Below are positions 56,371 to 64,000 of a stretch of 64,000 nt of DNA, piece by piece. The notes beneath the pieces are model-generated. The model saw only the letters and a program-made list of their open reading frames with translations, was not told the origin of the DNA and did no database searches. Location of the stretch: positions 248,001-312,000 of the forward strand of contig BDSI01000105.1 of NCBI GenBank assembly GCA_003117195.1, written 5' to 3'. Made by a program: the position numbers and the translations under genes. Each line of letters starts with the position of its first letter. Within the stretch, counting starts at the first letter, position 1. Source of the stretch: Eudorina sp. 2006-703-Eu-15. Taxonomy: Eukaryota; Chlorophyta; Chlorophyceae; Chlamydomonadales; Volvocaceae.

Positions 56371-58721
56371 GGCTGGGGTGGCGCTTCGGCGGGCCGCTTC
56401 CGGATTTGCGGAGCCCTGGTCTGCGATTCCCGTGGTGCGTTCGTAGGGTCGGGTGCCGTGTCGCGTGCGGGCCGCCGACGTGAGGTACGGTGTTGTGCGT
56501 CAGGTGCGGTTGGGTTCCGTCTCGCTCCGGTGGGGTGCCTCGTAGGCAGGCCCTGTTGCCGTCTAAGGCAGTAGAGGATCGAGTGGGTGGGCGGTCCTTG
56601 GGTACGGCGGCGTTTGGGTTGACGATGGTTGCTTGTAGGGCTGGCCGGTCGCCTGGTTTGGGCTGTGTGTGCGGTGCTTGTGTCGGCCGATGTTTGCTCG
56701 GTTTCCTCGTCCTGTGTGTCAGGCGCTTGGGTTCCCGGGGGGGTCGTGTTTTCTTGTAGACGTTGTGCGCGGTCGGGCTGGTCGGCTGTCGGGTTGACCT
56801 CGGCGTCCTCTACCCTTGGGTTTTGCCGAGGGGGAATGTCCGACAAAAGCTTTGGTGCTGGACGGATGGGACGGAATTCGATGTGCATTTGGTTTATGGT
56901 CATGATGTCGATCGAATCCAAGTAGTGCACGTGCCCATGGAGTCGCGCCCATTCTACTTCATCCAGCAGTTTGGGTTGTGATTCTTCTGAGTCCAACCGG
57001 TACCATTGGTCTCCTGCCCTACGAATGGCGATGGCATGTCTCGTATCGTGTACGATGAAGCCAACAGCTAGGGCAGTACTGTTGTTGGGTGTGTGTGCGC
57101 GCACTTGCTGCAGAATATGTTCTCGTGTGCTGCCGCGTTGAATGTTGTATCTGCTGCTGACTTCGGCGAGGTGTGGGGACGGGCCCCCTTGTATGGCGAC
57201 ATTGTACCGCAGGTAGTGATTGACTATCATGGTGATGAAGTTGCCTGTGACAGCGTTATACGCATTATGCCATAGCGTGGCCGCCGCGGCAGTGGTGGCT
57301 GAGGGCCGAAGCTGCTGATACATATTATTGCAGTACTGCAGTACATGGTACGGGTGTATCAGCTTGGTCCCTAACAGGTTGTTAATGGCGTGTATTTGAC
57401 AGAACTGAGCTACTTGTTTTTCGTGGTACGTGGGAGCGTGAGCACTGGGTATAGGGGGCCAAGTCAGCTGTGGTCTATGGAGGGGATTATCTTCCCTATG
57501 ATTCACGTTGGAGTTGCGTGTGGCCTGTGGTGTGGCCCCCAGCTTGTCTGTGAGGTGTGCGAGTTGGGCAGAGGTCCGTTTGCACCCTGATGTAAGCATC
57601 CAGGTTGCACTTACGGTACCTATCACAAGAAGCACGAGGAAACTCAGCGCCAGTCGCCAGCGCGGCGATACGTTGCGGCAAACTGCGGGCAGGGTTCCAT
57701 GGCGGGCCACCAGGTGACAACCCGAATCTGTTCTAGTGCCGAAAGGAGCGCGGGTTACGGTCCTTGTTTTGTCATACTGCCTTGTTGCAAGGTTATTAGG
57801 TTGGCCTTGAACGGCGTCATTGGGCCTTTCGTTCGCAAGGGACATAGTTGTGTAGTTGCGTGTCGGCCCTGCCTCCCTTGTGGACTCTAATTCTGAGGGC
57901 CTGTTGTGTTGTTGTCTGATTTTATCTTTTCTCGTTTCAATACGGTTGATTTCCCATGTACGGCGGGAAATGGGTTGCGAGCTGGGTAGCTTTTTCGCCC
58001 ATAGGACGCCGGTATCATAGTTAGCATCAGCTGTAATCAACCTCCATGTTTCTTTTGAGAAGTAGTGGATTCCGCCCTGGCGAAGGCTGCTGGTTACATG
58101 TCTCTGCCCGTTCCAGAGATGGATTATCGCGACACCTAATATGTGCTGTTGTTCATTGTAATTCTCATGGAAAGTAAGAGACTGCTGTTGCGCAGCGGCT
58201 ATAACGACGTCCGCAGCAGTATTCTCTGTCTGGGAAGTAAATCCCTGAGCTCGCAGTCGAACGCCTAGAAGATATTGGAATCCGATGAATTGTGGCTTAT
58301 CATTTAGAGCCGTTGTCTGGCTGTCGACCCGTGCTCGATGGTCCTGCCGTTTACCAGTTTCTAAGACAAGCTGGCAGTGCGAGCAGAGCATTTCAGTGCC
58401 TTTGTGGTGCTCAAAAGCTGAAGTTGTCGCATTTCTATCCTTGGGGAAAATCTGAAGGAGGTCCTCATGGCGCCTGCCAGAGACCTGCGTCGCGCCGCAT
58501 TGAAATGGCCAACTCCACAGCAACGTTAGCATCAAGATCAGAGCAATTGCTGTGCCTTGGCGGCCAGAAAGGCCGCTCAAGTTCATTCGAATTCTTCGGG
58601 GGTGGTCATGAGATTGACCAACTGGAAATCTAGCGTCCTGAGCCCTGGGTGCTGTGTTGCCAGACAACGAGCTAGCCCTCAGTTTAACGGTTCCATGAGC
58701 CGGTAGGGTCCACACTCCCAT
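56250..58721 (-). CDS. LINE ORF1 with a Josephin-like (ataxin-3-type) cysteine protease domain
   Basis: 823 aa from ATG 58719-58721 (the frame is open further up from 58766). A hydrophobic segment IALILMLTLLWSWPF lies near residue 65 and a second, ALSFLVLLVIGTVSATWML, near 365. CSHCQLVLE is a possible zinc-binding pair. Residues about 430-610 match Josephin: HEKQVAQFCQIHAINNLL carries the Gln and the Cys nucleophile (Cys near residue 441, about 57400) in the order seen in ataxin-3. RHAIAIRRAGDQWYRLDSEE supplies the catalytic His and the downstream Asp. The C-terminus is basic and Pro/Thr-rich, likely nucleic-acid binding. Dualen elements are known to carry a cysteine protease; the Josephin assignment is my reading of the motifs. 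Function could be deubiquitination or polyprotein processing. Confidence 0.85.
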   Translation of the reverse strand: MGVWTLPAHGTVKLRASSLSGNTAPRAQDARFPVGQSHDHPRRIRMNLSGLSGRQGTAIALILMLTLLWSWPFQCGATQVSGRRHEDLLQIFPKDRNATTSAFEHHKGTEMLCSHCQLVLETGKRQDHRARVDSQTTALNDKPQFIGFQYLLGVRLRAQGFTSQTENTAADVVIAAAQQQSLTFHENYNEQQHILGVAIIHLWNGQRHVTSSLRQGGIHYFSKETWRLITADANYDTGVLWAKKLPSSQPISRRTWEINRIETRKDKIRQQHNRPSELESTREAGPTRNYTTMSLANERPNDAVQGQPNNLATRQYDKTRTVTRAPFGTRTDSGCHLVARHGTLPAVCRNVSPRWRLALSFLVLLVIGTVSATWMLTSGCKRTSAQLAHLTDKLGATPQATRNSNVNHREDNPLHRPQLTWPPIPSAHAPTYHEKQVAQFCQIHAINNLLGTKLIHPYHVLQYCNNMYQQLRPSATTAAAATLWHNAYNAVTGNFITMIVNHYLRYNVAIQGGPSPHLAEVSSRYNIQRGSTREHILQQVRAHTPNNSTALAVGFIVHDTRHAIAIRRAGDQWYRLDSEESQPKLLDEVEWARLHGHVHYLDSIDIMTINQMHIEFRPIRPAPKLLSDIPPRQNPRVEDAEVNPTADQPDRAQRLQENTTPPGTQAPDTQDEETEQTSADTSTAHTAQTRRPASPTSNHRQPKRRRTQGPPTHSILYCLRRQQGLPTRHPTGARRNPTAPDAQHRTSRRRPARDTAPDPTNAPRESQTRAPQIRKRPAEAPPQPCHSTSGPKQQPMAKYLRKAKQPKPNSPVQYNTGPQQPRK

Positions 58722-58980
58722 ACCGTTAAGCCCACCCGTCACCAGTAAGGGAGGGGGCCGTTGCAACGGTCACAAGCATGCTTGAGCATGCTTGGAATTA
58801 AGTCCGTTAAGCCCACCCGTCACTTTGGCATCGCTCGGTCGGCAGCACCCGTTGGCAGGCATCGCCAACGCTGCGAGGTCCTTCACAAGCACAGTGTTAC
58901 CTGTAGTCTTTCCAGAGACCTCTTCGCGCTCCAGCTGCGGTTCTTCGGCCGCGACCCCCAACATTGCTGCAGCCTAGTTC

Positions 58981-59653
58981 ACTAGCAGGTGCTAGGCTAG
59001 AGTTGAATGTTTACATGTTTATATAACTATGAATTGCAGTGACGATCCCCAACACCGCGGGTTCGTTACAACATATATATTTGTGAATTTACACCTGTTT
59101 ACACAAACACTACAGGGACCCGTAGACAAGGCCCCGCACTACCCACACTATGTATATCGTCGAGCGAAGTAGTGTATAGCATATACCGGCGACCTGCAAC
59201 ATGCCGAAAAACTATTACAAAAAACAGCGCAGCACGCCCGATTCAAAGGGGAACTGGCGAGGGTGGGACCGTCCACTACACTGAAGCGCAAATTGTCACC
59301 CTGCGTGGGCAGTACAGCAAGGGCCCTAGCCCATACACTGAAAACGCTTCTATAATCTAGGCTCGGGGCCACCCCCCATCAGGCCAACAAAATCTGCCTG
59401 CAAGTACATCGACAAAATGTTGAAATCGCGGCGGGTGATATTATATTACCCAAACTCGGCGAGTGCTGGAGGGAGGGATGGCTTAGATGGCTACGCAACC
59501 TACCCCTCAGTTCCCCACCCCATTAAGACACGCCAGGCTCGGCCGCGCGGCGTACCCTTATATATGTGGTTTAATATATATAGGGTCCGCTGTAACATCC
59601 TAATAACCCGCGGCGTCCGCTGTAACATCCTAATAATAATATATAGGGTTTAA
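58981..59653. other. Intergenic between the LINE and the foldback
   Basis: No gene. Holds a tandem pair of dispersed-repeat ends at 59583-59640. Confidence 0.45.
59583..59640 (-). repeat. Tandem pair of truncated dispersed-repeat ends
   Basis: GTCCGCTGTAACATCCTAAT occurs twice in 50 bp (from 59585 and from 59614). Only the terminal part of the repeat is present each time. Confidence 0.8.
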
Positions 59654-59825
59654 CCCGTACCTGCGCCGACGGAATGACGAAATAATGGAGCGAGGGCCTT
59701 GTTATGAGGTTGTAGGTTGGTGGGTGTCGCCATTCCCGTCGGAGGTTGTCCAAACCCACCAACCTACAACCTCAAAACAAGGCCCTCGCTGCATTATTTT
59801 GTCATTCCTTCGGCGCAGGTACGGG
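59654..59825. repeat. Foldback: 72-bp inverted arms with a 28-nt loop
   Basis: Left arm 59654-59725 and right arm 59754-59825 are reverse complements with four mismatches out of 72; the loop is 59726-59753. The structure ends abruptly on both sides. It could be a foldback MITE or a long-hairpin small-RNA (miRNA) precursor; the sequence alone does not decide. Confidence 0.9.
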
Positions 59826-61482
59826 TAGGTGTCATACACAGGTCGGCTTGCACGTTCACTCCAAATAAATGGGGAATTTGAAGAGCGTAACAGGAAATCG
59901 AGACCCTTCACTCGATTAAGTGAGCGTGCCAGTCTCGTGTTATGTACATGCGTAACGTATATATGACCAGGTCTTTGCCGCCATCCAGATACGCGGGTCC
60001 CCTCGAGTCATGAGGACCTGCGCACAGTGCTGCTGTATGCGTGCGTGTGAACACCAAATACGGCTTGCTTGATGAGCCCGGTAGGCGCACGCCACCCCTC
60101 TGTGCACGACAGTACGTTGATGTATGCCCGCCGGTACTGATGTCACCCGCCCCGCCGCCCGCGGTTACGTAACGAATGAAGGAAGATCGTCGCCAGTTGA
60201 TTGGATGGATATCACAAAGATAATTTTTGAAATGCTCGAGCGACGGAATGGTACCCAAAACATGCTCTCCAGGATCTATCAAGATATCCCCCATCCAAGC
60301 AATTTGGCGGGTGCCTAGCTACATACCGCCGGCCGTCACCTATCTCCTGTATCTATATAATATCGGCGGCTATCTACGCAAGTGCCGGCGGTTGCTTGCC
60401 GGAAGGTTTATTTTGTTATGTGCTCCACTCGCGCAACTGTAGGCATCAGTCAGGTGATTGTTATGCTCTCTGGTCGATCCACTGAGTCCTTCAACAATAG
60501 CTCCACTGCCTAAACGCCGTAAAACCCGAAACATGGTAAGTACATGCACCCAAGCAACCACTTCATTAATATTTATGCCGCGCCGTGATCGGGAGAAATT
60601 CCACGATGTCTCGAGGTTCAAGGTTGTTACATGGTTGGTACGTACAAGCCTTACGGCTAGAAACGATGTCTCGGAGACACCTTAAGTCACGTACGTGTCA
60701 CGGCGGGAAAGCCGTGAATTTTTAAAAGCTGATTGTTGTTATTAGTATATAGTGACTTACACAATGTGGGTTGTGTGGCACTTGTACTGAGGTGCTGCTG
60801 ATGTGCCAGTAGCCATGCAGGGCTTGTATACTAATGCAGGCTAGTATACACCAAGTCAGATGATAAATTACTTACAGCTAGAGAATTCCTTAAATCTATT
60901 ACGTAAGTACTCGGGGAATCCAGACATTTTCTAACCGCTCGGTCTCATAATAACCTTGGTTTCTTTGCAGTTGATAGTGCTACGCTACGTTGTATGTGAC
61001 GTAATCATAAATCATTATATGTACTTGTAAAATATTTATTTGTAATATCACAGTGATCCGAAACACTGTTGCGGGCTCTGACAACAGTTGGTGTCTGCAC
61101 ATCCTGCCTAACTCTCGGAATCTCTGTGTACCGCACGTCCTGATCGTATACATGCTATCAAAGGCGGCCGCCATCTTGCCCATTGCCGATTGCCCTACAG
61201 ACTCATCATGTTAGGGTGAATTGTTGTCGTTGTTAGGTCTGCAAATGACATTTGTCTGGCCTACTTCGTTACATTACATTTTCTACCCAAGCGGTACCTG
61301 CGAAAATCTAAATTTATGTCCTATCATATTTTCTTCTTATTGGAACCATCATTAAAAGTCGCTGTCAGGTGTTCACGCGACACCTAGGTAAGCATGCCCT
61401 GCTGCCCCACGCACGACGGAACACGATTTTTAACGACGTCCGCTAATGTGTTCGTTCGCAGGGTTTTGCTTGATTCTAGAGA
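59826..61482. other. Upstream region of proline dehydrogenase copy 2
   Basis: AT-richer intergenic DNA. A 128-codon minus-strand ORF (59908-60294) has ordinary composition but no recognisable family. The promoter of copy 2 should be in the last few hundred bases; no TATA-type box stands out. Confidence 0.4.
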
Positions 61483-62171
61483 ATGCACGCTGTGCTGCAC
61501 AACCTGAGGTCTACGTATGTGGCCGCGCGGGAGCTGTCCGAAGGAGGTCGTCCTTCTTCCGCCCTCGGCCGTGCGCCGGCGGCTTTGACTACTTCATTGA
61601 CCGGAAGTAAGCCACCTCCGCCCAGTGCAGACCGCGGTGGCGGCGGCGTGGCATTCACGGTGAGATTGTTGAATGAAGGTGTAGAAGGTGTATGTTGCGG
61701 CTTCCTCTTGTTCTCCGTCCGGCAATTATTGTTACCGGCTTTGTTGGTTAGATGAAACTAATGAATACAATTACTCAATGATTACATATATACCGGCTCA
61801 CCATCTATCACCGCAGGACCACCTAGACCACCGCACGTTCTACGAGCACAACAATACGGACGACCTGTGTCGCTCGCTGGTGCTCCTGCACCTGTGTGCC
61901 AGCAAGCCCATGGTGCGACACAGTAGCGAGCGCCGCCTGCTCCGTCGTCTCAACAATCGCTGCACCGTGATCCCTTCCACCGCCAAGACAACCCCGACCG
62001 CCCGTCGCCAACGAACCAGCAGTTAACTTTCAAGGCTGGCTCCGAGACGCTGTTTGCCAGCATTTTCTGTGTAGGCGCCGCACAGGCTGAGGCGTGGGCG
62101 CGCGCGGTCACCTTGCGAAACCACAGTGTGGGTGCTATCCTGCACTGCGCTGACCACCATCCCGCCGCTGC

Positions 62172-62213
<42 letters not shown>

Positions 62214-64000
62214 AGCCACTGTCGATGACACCGCCGGCTCATCATCAACCCGGCGGCGCGTCGCATCGACGGCGGAGGTCAACGCCGAGGTGGGGGCCGA
62301 GTGCGATCGTCGGCTGGAGGCGCTCATCAGCACCGTCAGTACGGCGGCTGTACTGCCCGGCAGTACGGGTTTCGTCTCCCTGCACGTGTCGGCCCTCGCC
62401 GCGCCCGGGCTCCTGGAGGAGCTGGCTTCAGCGATGCGTCGCGCTCAGGCGCTCTTCGGCTCCTCCTACGGCAATCAAGTGGCGATAGCTTTGTGATCTC
62501 GGGGGCGTTCGACGACTGCTGCCACGGTGGGTCTATCTATCTCCGTTTCGTTCTCTGTTAGGTGGATGGATCTATCAACGCTCGCTCGCTACAGTAGTGC
62601 GTCCATTGGTTGGCTGCACAGACAGCAGAAAGGCTGTGCAATGAGGCTGACAGATGAGAGTTTGGTTGATTGCCGCGTGATTACCTTTACCTGACCGCCT
62701 TTATTTGTTTCTCATGCATGCATGCATGCATGGTAGGTTAGGTGGCCATGACTATTGTTGCACTCATTCATATCAAGCAAGCAATACGCTCGATGTGCCT
62801 CCACACATTCACATGCTATATTCTCGCAGATGACGACTGCCCGGAGGCCCCGAGCAGGGCCAGCTGGTCCAAGGCGCGGCAGCTGCAGCTGGATGCGCTC
62901 CAGGGGCGTCTGAAGCGGCTGGCTGAGCACGCGGTCGCAAAGGTGCTGGCGGCGGCGTGTGTCGGGGCGCACGTCCTACGTACGTATCTAGGCATACATG
63001 CACTCCCCGCCCGTGTGGCTGCGGGGTGTGTTCGACATATATATCTGACCGGGCTGGACTCTGGCCAAGCTATGAACCCAGGCCTAACGGAAGGGCCGCC
63101 CAAGCTCTATCTCCCCCGCCTCCCTTGTCGTGACACTACTGAGCGGTGCCAAGGCGACTCGAGCACCACTAGCACCACCGACCATTCCTAGTATTCCTAG
63201 GCTTATATCTTTACGGCTACACCGCGCGCCGTGTTACACTTGCGACGTTGGTGGGACGGAGGAGGCAGGACGAGGGGCCGCATCTCCCCTGCCTGCGTTG
63301 CTTGGTCATGCATGGGAGTTGTTGTTATGAAAGCACGGGTCACCAATCAACGCGGAAGGAAGCAAGGGCGGCTGTGAGGGTAGGGTTAGGGCGGGAATTC
63401 AAACGACCTCTACGTATCTGAAGCAACTACCTATCTAGCTAGCGTGTGGCTGGCCGGCGAGCGGCCTTCCACATTTGAACATAAATACGGATCGCTGCCC
63501 TGCCTCATGAAATCGTCACAACAATGTCCATCCGTCTGGTAGAGTTAATGTTTCTCTCGCGCTCACCCAACCATCTACCTATTTATCTGTTGTCACCTTT
63601 CATAATATATGTAACCATCCCCATAACATAATCATCCCCCAACAGGGCGTCAAGCTGCTCATTGAGCCCGAGGGCGGCGGCGACAGGGGCGCGGCGGCCT
63701 CCTCCGACGACCTTCAGCCCGCACTTCAGTACCTGGCCCACCGCCTGATGCGGCGACACAACTGGGCCGAGGACGGCGGCGCCAACGCCTCCGTTTTCCT
63801 GGCCTACCCCGCGGACCAGGAGGCCACCCCGAGGCACCTGGCGGTGGACATCGACTCCGCGGAGGGCCACGGATATTCGCTGGATGGGGGCAAAGCTGGT
63901 GAGGAGACACGGGAGATAACGAAAGGGGCTCATCAAGCGCGGGAGCTGCTGCCTATCTGCGCGTGCATGGACGGAAACTACACACTGTATGTGTATAGCT
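61483..64000 (+). pseudogene. Proline dehydrogenase-like, copy 2 (frameshifted, runs off the right edge)
   Basis: Predicted exons 61483-61659 (ATG; Arg/Ser/Ala-rich leader, a possible mitochondrial presequence), 61817-61966, 62023 to about 62526, 62828-62940, 63646 onward. Exon 2 carries the family N-terminal helix region (HRTFYEHNNTDDLCRSLVLL); exon 3 has LTFKAGSETLFASIFCVGAA and a poly-Ala tract from (GCC)n at 62161-62218, then VLPGSTGFVSLHVSALAAPG. Compared with copy 1, one base is missing near 62474 (GGCAATCAAGT against GGCGACCTAAGT), producing TGA at 62494. Four extra bases (GATG) precede GGGGCAAAGCTG near 63886. The 56-nt intron at 61967-62022 is unusually short and predicted only from phase. 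Exons 2-3 of copy 1 and their introns are nearly identical here. Sequencing error at the indels cannot be excluded. Confidence 0.75.

Larger units (their letters stand above)
48838..58980 (-). mobile_element. Dualen/RandI-like LINE (non-LTR retrotransposon), near full length
   Basis: Encodes in order a Josephin-type cysteine protease (ORF1), AP endonuclease, reverse transcriptase, RNase H and a C-terminal restriction-like endonuclease (ORF2). Combining both endonuclease types with RNase H and a cysteine protease is the known signature of Dualen elements from Chlamydomonas reinhardtii. The 3' side ends in a short (GAAT)n tail at 48839-48857. The 5' boundary is uncertain, around 58720-58980; that region carries a 20-bp repeat (CCGTTAAGCCCACCCGTCAC at 58723 and 58804) and an AGCATGCTTGAGCATGCT palindrome. 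One in-frame stop is the only visible defect. Confidence 0.88.

Noticed and set aside
59908..60294. 128-codon minus-strand ORF starting MGDILIDPGEHVLG
   Set aside because: Ordinary composition but no recognised family, no splice or promoter support.

Overview
The window reads as nuclear DNA of a volvocine (Chlamydomonadales) green alga, most likely Volvox or a close colonial relative. The reasons are GC-rich, intron-dense genes with tight GT-AG introns, alanine/glycine-rich proteins, a TGTAA polyadenylation-type signal just after a stop codon (43564), abundant cgta/atgc/tatg microsatellite DNA in the intergenic regions, and retroelements of types known from Chlamydomonas and Volvox (a DIRS/PAT-like tyrosine-recombinase retrotransposon and a Dualen/RandI-like LINE). 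The species assignment is inference.

Layout. 1-813 (-): the 5' part of an OGG1-type 8-oxoguanine DNA glycosylase gene running off the left edge. It is divergent from 1348-6544 (+), an eight-exon ataxin-2/CID-type gene (LSM, LsmAD and PAM2) whose spliced frame is 1146 aa. 6545-11210 is mostly non-coding, with one decayed coding remnant at 8187-8810. 11211-21768 (-) is a complete 21-exon proton-translocating NAD(P) transhydrogenase of 1105 aa; all exon phases close. 25030-28139 (+) is a proline dehydrogenase-like gene without a recognisable 5' end. A second, partly near-identical and frameshifted copy lies at 61483-64000 (+) and runs off the right edge.

The 33 kb between the two proline dehydrogenase copies is rich in mobile DNA and repeats: an 8-bp minisatellite (33393-33742); a DIRS/PAT-like element with textbook split direct repeats (35193-40029); a two-exon gene for an alanine-rich protein of unknown function whose intron carries about 660 bp of (TC)n (40671-43537); a 358-bp TIR element packed with GGTAACCGACC motifs (47113-47470); a 10-kb LINE (about 48840-58980, -) encoding a Josephin-type cysteine protease domain, an AP endonuclease, reverse transcriptase, RNase H and a restriction-like endonuclease; and a 72-bp-arm foldback (59654-59825). 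A dispersed repeat with the core GTTACAGCGGACCCC occurs at six loci across the window, two of them in transhydrogenase introns.

The host genes do not form a functional unit. OGG1 and ataxin-2 share a 534-bp divergent promoter region; transhydrogenase and proline dehydrogenase are both redox enzymes, but there is no sign of coordinated control. The most unusual content is the LINE with its ataxin-3-like protease domain, the structurally complete DIRS-like element, and the proline dehydrogenase paralogues whose 3' halves (introns included) are far more alike than their 5' halves.
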